Shown: positions 45,271-54,414, counted from the first letter of the stretch. The stretch is DNA of 64,000 nt from Gracilibacillus orientalis (GCF_900114645.1 NZ_FOTR01000002.1:434001-498000); one strand, 5' to 3'. Made by a program: numbers and translations. Notes: generated by a model from the letters alone, not told the origin.

Positions 45271-45285
45271 TTATAGTAAAGTGCA

Positions 45286-45735
45286 TTATTCGTATGCTAG
45301 GTATGCTGTTAACATCCATACATATTTTTCATACCTACCTTGTAAAGCAATTAATAAATCAGCTGAAGGTTCATCGTTATTCTCATTTGCTAGAGGTAAT
45401 CCATCATTACGAATTTCAGAAATAATTTGCTTATAATCATCCATTAGTTGTTGAATAATCTCATTCTCTTTATCATCAGCATTCGCTTCCACTAATGTAG
45501 TTTCTTCTAAATACTTTGACATGACTGCCAAAGGCTTTCCATCAATTGCTAAAATTCTTTCTGCCACTTCATCTAAATCTTCGGCTATTTGATTGTACAT
45601 TTCTTCAAAGGTAGCATGTAGCTGAAAGAAATGCCTCCCTTGAACACACCAGTGATAGCGATGTAACTTAACATATAACACAAAATGATTTGATAATAAT
45701 TGGTTCAAAAAATTAATGAATCTTTGATTATCCAT
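45286..45735 (-). CDS. dps: Dps/ferritin-like protein
   Basis: A 149-residue protein starting MDNQRFINF; AAAGGTGGG precedes the ATG at 45735. Ferroxidase-site ligands of the Dps type are visible: HRYHW near the N-terminus, FFQLHATFEEMY, then EDLDEVAERILAIDGKPL. Dps proteins form dodecamers that oxidise and store iron and protect DNA from peroxide. It is a single-gene unit with its own strong terminator. Confidence 0.93.
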   Translation of the reverse strand: MDNQRFINFLNQLLSNHFVLYVKLHRYHWCVQGRHFFQLHATFEEMYNQIAEDLDEVAERILAIDGKPLAVMSKYLEETTLVEANADDKENEIIQQLMDDYKQIISEIRNDGLPLANENNDEPSADLLIALQGRYEKYVWMLTAYLAYE

Positions 45736-45876
45736 ATAAACCCACCTTTTCACTCGTTTTTATAAATGCTTTTTTCTTATTTTTGCTAAATGTTATGGCT
45801 TTATACATATGTTGATAAGAATCAAATTTAGTGTAAGCCCGTTTGTAGGTTATTTATAAAGGGAAAAGTATGGTTA

Positions 45877-47319
45877 TTAATTGTTTTGATCTATTTTAAT
45901 CCCAATAAATTTCATTTCGGTCATGTCTTCAATGGCATATTTTACGCCCTCTCTACCAACACCACTTTGTTTCACACCACCATACGGATGATTATCCTGC
46001 CTATACGTTGAGATTTCATTAATCCAGACGCCACCCATTTCTAATCGATCAGCAACGCGCAGTGCTCGGTTAATATCTTTTGTAAAAACACCAGCTTGCA
46101 GTCCATATATGGAATCATTGGAATATTGGATTACTTCCTCTTCCGTATTAAATGGAATGACAGATACAATGGGAGCAAATACCTCTTGAGCAATGATTTT
46201 CATGTTTTTATCTACATCGGTCATGATGGTAGGTGATAAAATTGGACCATTTCGTTCACCGCCAACCGCAACCACCGCACCCTTGTCTACCGCATCATCA
46301 ATCCACTGCTTAGCCCGTTTAGCTTCTTCTTCATTAATCATCGGACCAATGTCCGTTTCTTCACTGATTGGATCACCTATTTGTAATGCTTCTGTTTTTT
46401 TGGAATATGACTCAAGGAATTCATCATAAATTTCTCTATGCACATAAATACGTTGTGCTGAAATACAGACTTGACCAGAGAATGCAAAAGCCCCTTTTAC
46501 CAGTTCTGTTGTAGCATAATCAATATTGGCATCCTCAAATAATAGGTTTGGTGAATTGGAACCAAGCTCTAAAGTAACTTTCTTAAATCCTGCTGTTTCC
46601 CTGATTTTCTTACCTACTGGAAGGCTACCAGTAAAGCTAATTTTATGGACTTTGTCATGCGTCACAAGGGGCGAACCAACTTCTTCACCAGTCCCGATCA
46701 GTAAATTGATGACACCGTTTGGCAATCCAGCTTCTTGAAACAACTCTACAAGCATATGGGCTGAAATTGGTGTTTTTTCTGCTGGCTTAAAAACGACTGT
46801 GTTCCCCGCGGCAAGGGCCGGTGCAAGTTTATGAAGGGAAAGGTTTAATGGGAAGTTAAACGGTGTGATAGCTCCCACTACCCCCAGTGGTTCCCGCTTG
46901 ACTAGACCCATTCGATGTTCACCACCAATAGCTGCATCCATTGGTAATACTTCACCGGTAATATTTTTGGCTAATTCAGACGCAAATCGAAGAACTTGGA
47001 TCGACCGTCCAACTTCACCACGGCTATACTTAATTGGTTTACCTGCCTCTTTGCTAATGATGGTTGCAAAATCCTCGGTTTTTTCTACTAACAAATCCGC
47101 TGTTTTTCGTAAAATATCAGCACGTTCATGGGCTGGCATAGCCTTCATTTCGGAATGAAACTTTTCAAAGCTAATGGTTACAGCGTCTTCAAGATCTTTC
47201 TCAGTAGCAAGTTTTAATTCTGCAACTTTTTCGTTATCAAAAGGATTATGCACAGCTGTTGTTTCTCGATTATCTTCTATTCGTTCTTGACCGTCGATAA
47301 TGGAACCGATTTTTATCAT
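45877..47319 (-). CDS. Aldehyde dehydrogenase family protein
   Basis: A 480-residue NAD(P)-dependent aldehyde dehydrogenase. The catalytic cysteine is in SGQVCISAQR, the general-base glutamate in LELGSNSPN, and the cofactor-binding lysine in FKPAEKTP. The ELGSNSP and GQVCISAQR forms are closest to the branch with lactaldehyde and non-phosphorylating glyceraldehyde-3-phosphate dehydrogenases. It is the last of three genes with an acetolactate-synthase-like TPP enzyme (13 bp upstream) and an FMN glutamate-synthase-like protein. It probably oxidises an aldehyde product of that pathway; the substrate is unknown. Confidence 0.93.
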   Translation of the reverse strand: MIKIGSIIDGQERIEDNRETTAVHNPFDNEKVAELKLATEKDLEDAVTISFEKFHSEMKAMPAHERADILRKTADLLVEKTEDFATIISKEAGKPIKYSRGEVGRSIQVLRFASELAKNITGEVLPMDAAIGGEHRMGLVKREPLGVVGAITPFNFPLNLSLHKLAPALAAGNTVVFKPAEKTPISAHMLVELFQEAGLPNGVINLLIGTGEEVGSPLVTHDKVHKISFTGSLPVGKKIRETAGFKKVTLELGSNSPNLLFEDANIDYATTELVKGAFAFSGQVCISAQRIYVHREIYDEFLESYSKKTEALQIGDPISEETDIGPMINEEEAKRAKQWIDDAVDKGAVVAVGGERNGPILSPTIMTDVDKNMKIIAQEVFAPIVSVIPFNTEEEVIQYSNDSIYGLQAGVFTKDINRALRVADRLEMGGVWINEISTYRQDNHPYGGVKQSGVGREGVKYAIEDMTEMKFIGIKIDQNN

Positions 47320-47332
47320 AATATGACCTCCG

Positions 47333-48964
47333 TTAACAAATAATATTTCCTAGTTTTTCTGTAAGCTTCATATTTTCACGATAATCAACTGGGCAATCAA
47401 TTAGTACGGGTTTGTTCAACGATAATGCTTTTTCTATTATTGATTTTAGTTCTTCTGTCTTGTCAACCTTCAGTGCCTCAAAGCCATAGGACATTGCTAA
47501 CTGTTCAAAATCTGGATTGCCAAATTTAATATGTGATGAACGGTCAAAAGCTTTCAATTGATGCCATTCAATTAAACCGTAACCTTCATCACGCCATAAA
47601 AGAATCACAATCGGTAAGTTTAAGCGTTTGGCAGTCTCTAACTCTGCACTCGTCATTTGAAATGATCCATCACCACATACAGCAACTACCTGACGTTCTG
47701 GGTGAACTAATTTTGCAGCGATGGCACTAGGAACTGCAACACCCATTGATGCTAAACCATTAGAAATTAAGCACGTATTCGGTTGATAACAATGATACAT
47801 TCTGGCCATCCACATTTTATGGGCACCTACATCAGAGATAACAATGCTGTCTTCCTCTAATACAGAGCGTAAATCAGATATAATCTTTTGTGGTTTCACA
47901 GGAAATTCCATGTCGTCTTTAAACGATGCTAGTTCACTAAATGCTTTGTTGCGAACTTGTGACACCCAAGTTATATCTCTTTCTTTTGCTGTAAGTGCCT
48001 TTTTCACATTTTTTATATTCTCTTTTATATTACCCACAACATTTAACTGAACAGGATAACACGCATCGATTTCTGCTTCTTGTGTATCAATATGCAGGAT
48101 AGGGGTTTTGCCCTTAGGATTCCAGCTTTTTGGTGAATACTCAGCCATATCAAAACCAATAGCAATAATTAAGTCAGACTCACCAAATCCACACGCAATA
48201 TAATCATTACCGCCGATCCCTGCAGTTAGTAAACTATGTTCATCAGTCCAAGCTACTGCACCCTTGCCCATAAAGGTATGAACAACTGGAAGATTTGCTA
48301 TCTTTACTAAAGATCTTAACTCTTCAGAGGCTTCTCCTCGTGTTACCCCATTCCCAACTAAAATTAGTGGGTACTTCGCTTGATCTATCATCTTGGCCGC
48401 CTCGTTAATCACTGGTTCATCCGCTTCTGAAAGATGGTGAGGAACAATGTTTAGAGGTGAACTGTCAACCTCCATTCCCGCAACATCCTCTGGAAGTTCA
48501 ATATGAGTTGCTCCGGTCTTTTCTTGCGTAGCGACTTGCAAGGCTTTCCGTACAACTTCAGGAACGATATCGGGTGTTTTTATCTGGGTATTCCATTTAG
48601 TTACTTCATCATAAACAGATACCATATCGTAATGTTGATGAGAAATCTTATGCTGACGACCTAGACCAGCTTGTGCTGTGATCGCCACGATCGGACAGAG
48701 ATCCATGTTAGCATTGGCAACACCGGTCAATAAATTGGTTGCACCTGGTCCAAGTGTTGCCAAACATACGCCTGGTTTCCCTGTCAATTTTCCGTATGTT
48801 CCCGCCATAAATGCTGCACTCGTTTCGTGACGTGTTACAATAAATTGAATCGTGGAGTCATGAAGGGCGTCCATTACATCAATATTTTCTTCACCTGGTA
48901 CCCCAAAAATATATTCGACTCCTTCATGTTCTAAACATTTTATCAATAGTTCTGCTACTTTCAT
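47333..48964 (-). CDS. TPP-dependent enzyme, acetolactate synthase large-subunit-like
   Basis: A 543-residue protein with the three ALS-type domains. The TPP-activating glutamate is in TRHETSAAFMAG, and the TPP/Mg motif is GDGSFQMTSAELETAKRL followed by LLWRDEGYG, where the usual N of GDG-x24-N is at the WRDEGY site. Length fits a catabolic acetolactate synthase (AlsS), but no AlsD decarboxylase, regulatory subunit or ilv gene accompanies it. The context (FMN glutamate-synthase-like protein upstream, aldehyde dehydrogenase downstream) rather suggests decarboxylation of a 2-oxo acid or another carboligation. GAAGGTG lies before the ATG. Confidence 0.88.
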   Translation of the reverse strand: MKVAELLIKCLEHEGVEYIFGVPGEENIDVMDALHDSTIQFIVTRHETSAAFMAGTYGKLTGKPGVCLATLGPGATNLLTGVANANMDLCPIVAITAQAGLGRQHKISHQHYDMVSVYDEVTKWNTQIKTPDIVPEVVRKALQVATQEKTGATHIELPEDVAGMEVDSSPLNIVPHHLSEADEPVINEAAKMIDQAKYPLILVGNGVTRGEASEELRSLVKIANLPVVHTFMGKGAVAWTDEHSLLTAGIGGNDYIACGFGESDLIIAIGFDMAEYSPKSWNPKGKTPILHIDTQEAEIDACYPVQLNVVGNIKENIKNVKKALTAKERDITWVSQVRNKAFSELASFKDDMEFPVKPQKIISDLRSVLEEDSIVISDVGAHKMWMARMYHCYQPNTCLISNGLASMGVAVPSAIAAKLVHPERQVVAVCGDGSFQMTSAELETAKRLNLPIVILLWRDEGYGLIEWHQLKAFDRSSHIKFGNPDFEQLAMSYGFEALKVDKTEELKSIIEKALSLNKPVLIDCPVDYRENMKLTEKLGNIIC

Positions 48965-48992
48965 TTATTGCACCTTCTTCCTTTAATATATA

Positions 48993-50603
48993 TTAAGAAA
49001 TATCATCTATACTTTTCGGCTGTACCATTGCTTGATAAATTTCCTCTAATGACCATGTCCTACCCTTATCATCTCGATAAATGATGTGTTCTCTTGTGAA
49101 TTTGGTCGGTGAATCTAATCCCGCCGCAGCAGCTAGCCGGAATAATCCTTTTCGCATATTAATTAAATAATTTGCTGTACGCCATTTTTTTTCTTCAATG
49201 ACGAGACCTTTCTGTAGATTAGGATCTGTCGTTGCAACTCCGACCGGACATGAATTGGATTGACACTGCAGTGCTTGGATACAACCCACTGTTATCATAA
49301 AACCTCTAGCGATATTCACAAGATCTGCGCCCATAGCTAGTGCAATTGCAATCCGATCAGGTGAAAATAACTTCCCTGATGCGATAATTTTCAAGTTGTC
49401 TCGCACACCGTATTTACGAAGAGCATTATCAACTAATGGTAACGCCGACCGAATCGGTAATCCCACACTGTCTGCTAATTCTTGGTAGGATGCTCCTGTT
49501 CCCCCTTCACCACCATCTACTGTGATGAAGTCTGGCCCCATACCGGTTTCCTTAATCGCTTTAGCAAGTTCATCTGCCTCATGATTACTTCCAATAACAA
49601 CCTTCATGCCTATAGGCTTCCCAGTATGTTCACGAACCTTTTCTAAAAATTCAAATAAAGAAGGCAAGTCACTGAATTCACGAAAACGATTGGGACTGTC
49701 AATCGACTTAAATGGTTCTACCATTCTTATTCTGGCAATTTCTTCGGTAACTTTCTCCGCGTCAATATGTCCACCTCGTGTTTTTGCACCTTGCGCTAAT
49801 TTGATCTCGAACGCTTTCACTTCTGAAATATTGCTTTGTTCTAGTAATGCATCCCAACTAAAGTTTCCTTCCATATCTCTTACCCCAAATAAGCCGGGGC
49901 CGATTTGCATGATAATATCTACACCACCCTTTAGATGGTAATCAGATATCCCACCCTCACCGGTATTCATCCACGTTCCTTTAGCAATTCCTAAGCCTTC
50001 TGAGAGGGCTGTAATAGCTTTCTCACCTAAGGATCCGTAACTCATCGCAGACATACCAATCTGCCCTTTAACCTTGAACGGATGCCTCGCTTGTTCTCCG
50101 ATCATAATTGCCTCATCATCTTCCAATAAATAAACAGGGGATTCATCCTTATCTAATCGCTCTACTCTTTGAGCAAATAAAGGTTCATTAATCAACAGGT
50201 AGCGTTCCGTAGTAGCTTTCGTTTGACGATCCATTTTTAACTCCTCTGTTAACTTAGGGAACAGAGAATTACGAATGTAATATCCAGGCTCATCAAAATT
50301 ACGTTGTGATCCATATCCAACAACATCACGTTTGTATTTAGCATTTTTAACTATATGTTGATAGTCATTTCGTGAAAAAGGCTTACCCTCACTGTTGTTA
50401 TCAAATAAATATTGACGTAACTCTGGTCCAATGCTTTCTAAGAAATATCGAACTCTCCCAATTAACGGATAATTACGAAGAATAGGGTGTTGTTTTTGCT
50501 TTTTATCCACACCTAATAAATAGAGGCCAACAACTAAGAGTATAAGAATTACAATTGTACACACCACAAAACCAACGATTGTGAAGATATTTGCAATATT
50601 CAC
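48993..50603 (-). CDS. FMN-binding glutamate-synthase-like protein (YerD-like)
   Basis: A 536-residue protein with a GTG start behind GGGAGGAA (the ATG at 50624 contains that site and is rejected). One N-terminal transmembrane helix (about 8-32) anchors a glutamate synthase FMN-domain: PFKVKGQIGMSAMSYGSLG, GEGGISDYH, GGEGGTGASYQE and a 3Fe-4S cysteine set in CIQALQCQSNSCPVG. It lacks the glutaminase and NADPH domains of true glutamate synthase. Homologues such as YerD have no assigned reaction. It begins the three-gene operon with the TPP enzyme and aldehyde dehydrogenase. Confidence 0.9.
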   Translation of the reverse strand: MNIANIFTIVGFVVCTIVILILLVVGLYLLGVDKKQKQHPILRNYPLIGRVRYFLESIGPELRQYLFDNNSEGKPFSRNDYQHIVKNAKYKRDVVGYGSQRNFDEPGYYIRNSLFPKLTEELKMDRQTKATTERYLLINEPLFAQRVERLDKDESPVYLLEDDEAIMIGEQARHPFKVKGQIGMSAMSYGSLGEKAITALSEGLGIAKGTWMNTGEGGISDYHLKGGVDIIMQIGPGLFGVRDMEGNFSWDALLEQSNISEVKAFEIKLAQGAKTRGGHIDAEKVTEEIARIRMVEPFKSIDSPNRFREFSDLPSLFEFLEKVREHTGKPIGMKVVIGSNHEADELAKAIKETGMGPDFITVDGGEGGTGASYQELADSVGLPIRSALPLVDNALRKYGVRDNLKIIASGKLFSPDRIAIALAMGADLVNIARGFMITVGCIQALQCQSNSCPVGVATTDPNLQKGLVIEEKKWRTANYLINMRKGLFRLAAAAGLDSPTKFTREHIIYRDDKGRTWSLEEIYQAMVQPKSIDDIS

Positions 50604-50771
50604 ATACCATTCCTCCCATAACATTGCTAACGTTAGTTTGACCTTTTGTATGATTATTATGAATAGTCGAAACTTAGGTAGAGGATTTTGCTTGCTTATA
50701 ACGAGTAATTTATCGGTTGGAGGGGAATTTCGATGAATAATATTTTGGAAGATTGATATCTAATAATCATA

Positions 50772-50811
50772 AAACCCATATTTACAAGCTTAAGCTTGCA
50801 AATATGGGTTT
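50772..50811. terminator. Near-perfect palindrome after the BCCT gene
   Basis: AAACCCATATTTACAAGCTT and its complement (one mismatch) form a long dyad 42 bp after the BCCT stop. There is no long U-tract, yet it separates the BCCT gene from the next operon and may terminate or process the transcript. Confidence 0.6.
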
Positions 50812-50852
50812 ACAGTTTAAAGTAAGGTAATATTTACGTCCTCACCATTTTG

Positions 50853-52391
50853 TTATTTTTTATTAATGATATTTTGTTCTTTTGCCATTTTCTTCGCTAT
50901 TTTTGGTGCATCCCAAAGCGATGGGAGAAGGAGTAACGATACTGGCGCTGCTGTTACGACTATAAAGTTTTGCAGCATACCGACCGTTTCCTCGCCAATT
51001 GCTAGCAATGATACAGCAACAATTCCAAACAGCAGTGCCCAAAAGACACGAGTTAAACGATTAGGTTCATCCGTACCACTTAAAGTGACCGCGACAGTAT
51101 ACGACATCGAGTCAGCCGTTGTCGAGACAAAAACAACCGATACTATAATAAATCCAATCGCCAGTACGATTCCAAATGGGATTTGGTTCATGATTGCCAT
51201 CACAGTTGCTGGCATACCACTTTCATTCAGTGCGGTTGAAACAGAACCTGGGTTTTCCATTTCATAAAAAATACCCGAACCTCCAACAACAGTGAACCAA
51301 AAGTTACTGACAATCGGAGCAATAATCGAAACGGCAATAATCAATTCTCTTATTGTTCTTCCTCGAGATATTTTGCTAATAAACATAGCCATCATTGGAC
51401 CATAGCCAATAAACCAACCCCAGAAGAAAATGGTCCACGGCCCTAACCAATCCTGGTCTGCCCGATATAAACTCATACTCAAAAAATTTTCTAGATAAAA
51501 GGCTTCTGAACCGATAAATAAGTCGATGATATACAAAGTCGGTCCAAGAATTAACATGGTTACCATTAATATAACGACCATACTAACATTTACTCGACTG
51601 AGCCATTGGATACCACGTTCAACACCAGTTGCCGCCGAAATCGAAGCAATGACAACTAAAAAGATAATAATCAAAGCCTGTGTGATAAAAGTATTTGAAA
51701 TGCCAAATACTGCTTCCAATCCATAACCAACTTGAAGGCCTAAAAAGCCAATTGGTCCAATTGTTCCCGCTGCTGTCGCTAGAATGGAAACAATATCAGC
51801 CAATGAGCCAATAAAACTATTTTTAAATATTTTCTTTCCAAACATGGGATATAAAAAGGTTCGTGGCTTAAGTGGATGCCCTTTATGATAATGGGCATAC
51901 ATAAGCACAATCGTTGTTAAGGTACCCAAACTTGCCCAAGCTGAGAAGCCCCAGTGCAGATAACTTTGTGCCATTGCCGGAAACGCTGCAGTCATCGTAC
52001 CTTCTTCGATACCTGTAAATAACGGAGGTGTTGTCAGAAAATGATACATGGGGCCTGCCGCAGCCCAAAAAACGCCCCCACTAGCTAAAAGTGTACACAA
52101 AATCATGGAAATCCAACGAAAATTGCCATTTTCCGGGCGCTCCATTTTGCCCAGTCGTACTTTTCCGTATTTGCTAAAAGCTAATATTAATCCAATGACA
52201 AACATTACTAGCAATAAAACTTGCCAATACGCTCCAAAATACTTTGCTGTAAAAGAGAATGAATCACTGATCCACTGCCCTACTAATTTTTCTTTGAAAA
52301 TAGCGGCGATGACGAATAGAACAAGAAGTCCTCCACTTACAATAAACGTCATCCAATCCATCTTTTTCTTGTTGCCTGTATGGTCATCCAT
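50853..52391 (-). CDS. BCCT family transporter with atypical substrate site
   Basis: A 512-residue, 12-helix carrier of the betaine/choline/carnitine family, with the ISRGRTIREL signature after helix 8. The aromatic box differs from betaine carriers such as BetP: HWGFSAWASL (W147, W152, and L155 where Tyr is usual) and FWGWFIGYGP (W326 kept, F327 and Y330 where Trp is usual). The glycine-rich helix 3 reads SGGVFWAAAGP instead of GMGIG. It may therefore carry a substrate other than glycine betaine. The gene is upstream of the FMN glutamate-synthase-like operon on the same strand. GGGAGG precedes the ATG. Confidence 0.92.
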   Translation of the reverse strand: MDDHTGNKKKMDWMTFIVSGGLLVLFVIAAIFKEKLVGQWISDSFSFTAKYFGAYWQVLLLVMFVIGLILAFSKYGKVRLGKMERPENGNFRWISMILCTLLASGGVFWAAAGPMYHFLTTPPLFTGIEEGTMTAAFPAMAQSYLHWGFSAWASLGTLTTIVLMYAHYHKGHPLKPRTFLYPMFGKKIFKNSFIGSLADIVSILATAAGTIGPIGFLGLQVGYGLEAVFGISNTFITQALIIIFLVVIASISAATGVERGIQWLSRVNVSMVVILMVTMLILGPTLYIIDLFIGSEAFYLENFLSMSLYRADQDWLGPWTIFFWGWFIGYGPMMAMFISKISRGRTIRELIIAVSIIAPIVSNFWFTVVGGSGIFYEMENPGSVSTALNESGMPATVMAIMNQIPFGIVLAIGFIIVSVVFVSTTADSMSYTVAVTLSGTDEPNRLTRVFWALLFGIVAVSLLAIGEETVGMLQNFIVVTAAPVSLLLLPSLWDAPKIAKKMAKEQNIINKK

Positions 52392-52490
52392 TGTTTTCCT
52401 CCCACATAACTTTCTATGTCATTTATTATTCATGTCCTTTATCCATAAACTTATTAATTCAAAATAGTTGAACTTCACAATTTATTACAG

Positions 52491-52640
52491 ATAAAGTGAG
52501 ACTATGATCAGGGAGGGTTTGACTCCCACGGATCATTAGCGAAACTATCAAGGTGTTAGCGTCTGTTGTCCCCCACTTAGCCTCCTTGTGTTACTTGAAG
52601 CTAAGTGGGGGTCTTACAGACGGTTAGCACTGTGATAAAT
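52491..52640. repeat. Long copy (B) of a structured repeat or RNA-like element
   Basis: About 150 bp with nested dyads: GATC-GGGAG/CTCCC-GATC near the left, a strong CCCCCACTTAGC/GCTAAGTGGGGG hairpin in the middle, and TTAGCGTCTGT pairing with ACAGACGGTTA around it. Its two ends match the short copy at 30332-30388. It lies in the leader region of the BCCT gene (about 100 bp upstream of the start, antisense orientation not decided). It could be a MITE or a structured RNA. Confidence 0.65.
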
Positions 52641-52775
52641 TTTGCGTATTTGCGCGCAGACAACCAATTATATGTTAGCGAGGATATTTAGTCAAAACAT
52701 TCTTGTGTTCCTATCCAAATTGGTAGTGATGCAATACCTGTCACTTATGATAGAAAACAAACTTTATTTGGCCAT

Positions 52776-52817
52776 AAAAAAAACCCGAAAGTTAGGTTTT
52801 CTACTCTAACTTTCAGG
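52776..52817 (-). terminator. Terminator of the flavin reductase gene
   Basis: CTGAAAGTTAG and CTAACTTTCGG form the stem; on the minus strand GG then TTTTTTTT follows. It lies about 70 bp after the stop codon. Confidence 0.8.
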
Positions 52818-52886
52818 GGGCGGTACCACACCTGTCTTTTCTCTGTAACATTCTTTATCGTATTCACTGCATTTTCATCCCTCTAT

Positions 52887-53447
52887 TTAGAATGGATGGT
52901 CTTTTTCAAGTGCTTGGCCATTCAGAACACGATAGGTGGACTCACCAATATGAAGGGGAATGTCAAGTTTAGCTAAGTTGGGAAAACCTTTGTCTAAGAA
53001 CATATCTTGATCCTGATAACGCTGTAACACTTCTCCGACTATCCATTCCTGATCTCCTACCGTAGTGATACTTTTCACTTCACATTCATAAGCAAAGTAA
53101 GCACTATTCAATATAGGTATATCTGCTTTTAGTCCATTCTCATAGTGAATATTATACTCTTGGAACTTATCAACATTCGATCCGCTGAAAGTACCAACTG
53201 CTTGAATAAGTTCAGAACATTTTGCCGGTAAAAAATGCACACCAAACACACCACTACTCTCAATCAAATGGTATGTGTATGCATTTTTTTGTACGGAAAT
53301 ACCATACATGCCAGGATTAGATCCTAGATAAGTATGCCATCCAGAGGCCATGATATTCTGTTTTCCCTTATAGCGAGCTGTTATGACGGCAACCATTCCC
53401 GGATAGGAATACCAGGTCGCTTCTTTTATAGGTGTTATCATACTCAA
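52887..53447 (-). CDS. Flavin reductase-like FMN-binding protein
   Basis: A 186-residue protein of the flavin reductase/DIM6-NTAB split-barrel family, with VAVITARYKGKQNIMASGWHT near the N-terminus (given in parts: VAVITARY and NIMASGWHT) and SSGVFGVHFLP. Members bind FMN and reduce flavin or act as small oxidoreductases. The TTG start at 53447 has AAAGGAG at 6 bp; the ATG at 53441 is the alternative. It is directly downstream of a MerR regulator gene and is preceded by a MerR-type promoter, so it is the evident regulatory target. Confidence 0.88.
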   Translation of the reverse strand: MSMITPIKEATWYSYPGMVAVITARYKGKQNIMASGWHTYLGSNPGMYGISVQKNAYTYHLIESSGVFGVHFLPAKCSELIQAVGTFSGSNVDKFQEYNIHYENGLKADIPILNSAYFAYECEVKSITTVGDQEWIVGEVLQRYQDQDMFLDKGFPNLAKLDIPLHIGESTYRVLNGQALEKDHPF

Positions 53448-53506
53448 AAATCTCTCCTTTTTATTATTGATTTTACACTAAGCTTTTTTATTCTTTCTAA
53501 TAACGA

Positions 53507-53537
53507 ATTGTAGACCCTATAGTAGCTATAGGGTCAA
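53507..53537 (-). promoter_or_regulatory. MerR-activated promoter with perfect 23-bp dyad
   Basis: On the minus strand TTGACC (53532-53537), a 19-bp spacer and TACAAT (53507-53512). The spacer region forms GACCCTATAG-TAG-CTATAGGGTC (53513-53535), a perfect dyad. The layout matches BmrR/BltR-type promoters. Confidence 0.88.
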
Positions 53538-53565
53538 GCGCTCGTTTATTTTTTTACCAAACGAA

Positions 53566-54414
53566 TTAAGTAGCAAGTTTTTTTACTCTTAATTCTGTTA
53601 CAAAGCAATCTTCTTTAGATGCACTATAATTCAAGGGTATAGAAACTTCATACACTTTTCCTTCTGTCCGGATATTGTTTACCTTAATGTAATCATATAA
53701 TTTTTGGTAATAACTGAGGTAGTGTTGAAGAGACCAATCAAAAGCAATACAGATATATTCCCCAGAAGCGATCACACCCCATTCAATTTCCCTATCTTCC
53801 CCGCTTAATTCGACAGTTGAATGTGGCAGCGTTGAATACACGTACTCGTAATATATCTGATTAGTAGTTTGGTAGGCTTTCAAGTCATAGATATAACCAC
53901 ACTGGTTATCAATCATGGAACTGTTACCTTCTAAAATCTCCGCTAACTTACGAGTGAGTATATTTGGTTCAGTATTTGGGTTCCCGTCGGTAATAGCCAT
54001 TTTCAATACTTTTTGCTCTTCAATATCCCGTGAGTAAATAACGTTATCTTCACTTCTTTTACTAATTTCAAATTGCTCAGCTAATTGACGTTTTCTTTTG
54101 TAGAGTAACTGCTCAGCTTGGAGAAGTCTCTCCTTTTCTTTTTCAATAGCTTTTTCTTGATTGTGTAAAAAAAGTAGCATGTTTTCCGGAGAATATTCGA
54201 TAATCCTTTTGATATCTTCTAGGGGCGTTTGTAAGTATTTAAGTGATTTTATAATATCCAGATAAAAAAATTGCCTGCTATCATAAAACCGATATCCGTT
54301 ATTCCTATCGACATGAGCTGGCTGGAATAGACCTAATCTATCGTAATAGCGAAGAGTCTGCACGGATATGTTATTTAATTTAGCTGTTTCACCGATCGTA
54401 TAATAGTCTTGCAT
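53566..54414 (-). CDS. MerR family regulator with ligand-binding domain (BmrR/BltR-like)
   Basis: A 282-residue regulator. The N-terminal HTH reads YTIGETAKLNNI and TLRYYDRLGLF, followed by a long dimerisation helix (about 80-120) and a C-terminal domain of about 150 residues of the GyrI-like effector-binding type, as in BmrR and BltR. Such proteins sense bulky cationic or aromatic compounds. The flavin reductase gene with its 19-bp-spacer promoter lies immediately downstream on the same strand. No efflux pump is adjacent, which is unlike bmr and blt. Confidence 0.88.
   Translation of the reverse strand: MQDYYTIGETAKLNNISVQTLRYYDRLGLFQPAHVDRNNGYRFYDSRQFFYLDIIKSLKYLQTPLEDIKRIIEYSPENMLLFLHNQEKAIEKEKERLLQAEQLLYKRKRQLAEQFEISKRSEDNVIYSRDIEEQKVLKMAITDGNPNTEPNILTRKLAEILEGNSSMIDNQCGYIYDLKAYQTTNQIYYEYVYSTLPHSTVELSGEDREIEWGVIASGEYICIAFDWSLQHYLSYYQKLYDYIKVNNIRTEGKVYEVSIPLNYSASKEDCFVTELRVKKLAT

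Noticed and set aside
47333-48964. Acetoin pathway alsS
   Set aside because: No alsD or alsR neighbour; gene context points elsewhere, so I do not give the gene symbol.
52491-52640. Known riboswitch or T-box in the BCCT leader
   Set aside because: None of the conserved cores I know (for example T-box AGGGUGGNACCGCG or SAM-type junctions) is present, and a related short copy lies in an unrelated place.
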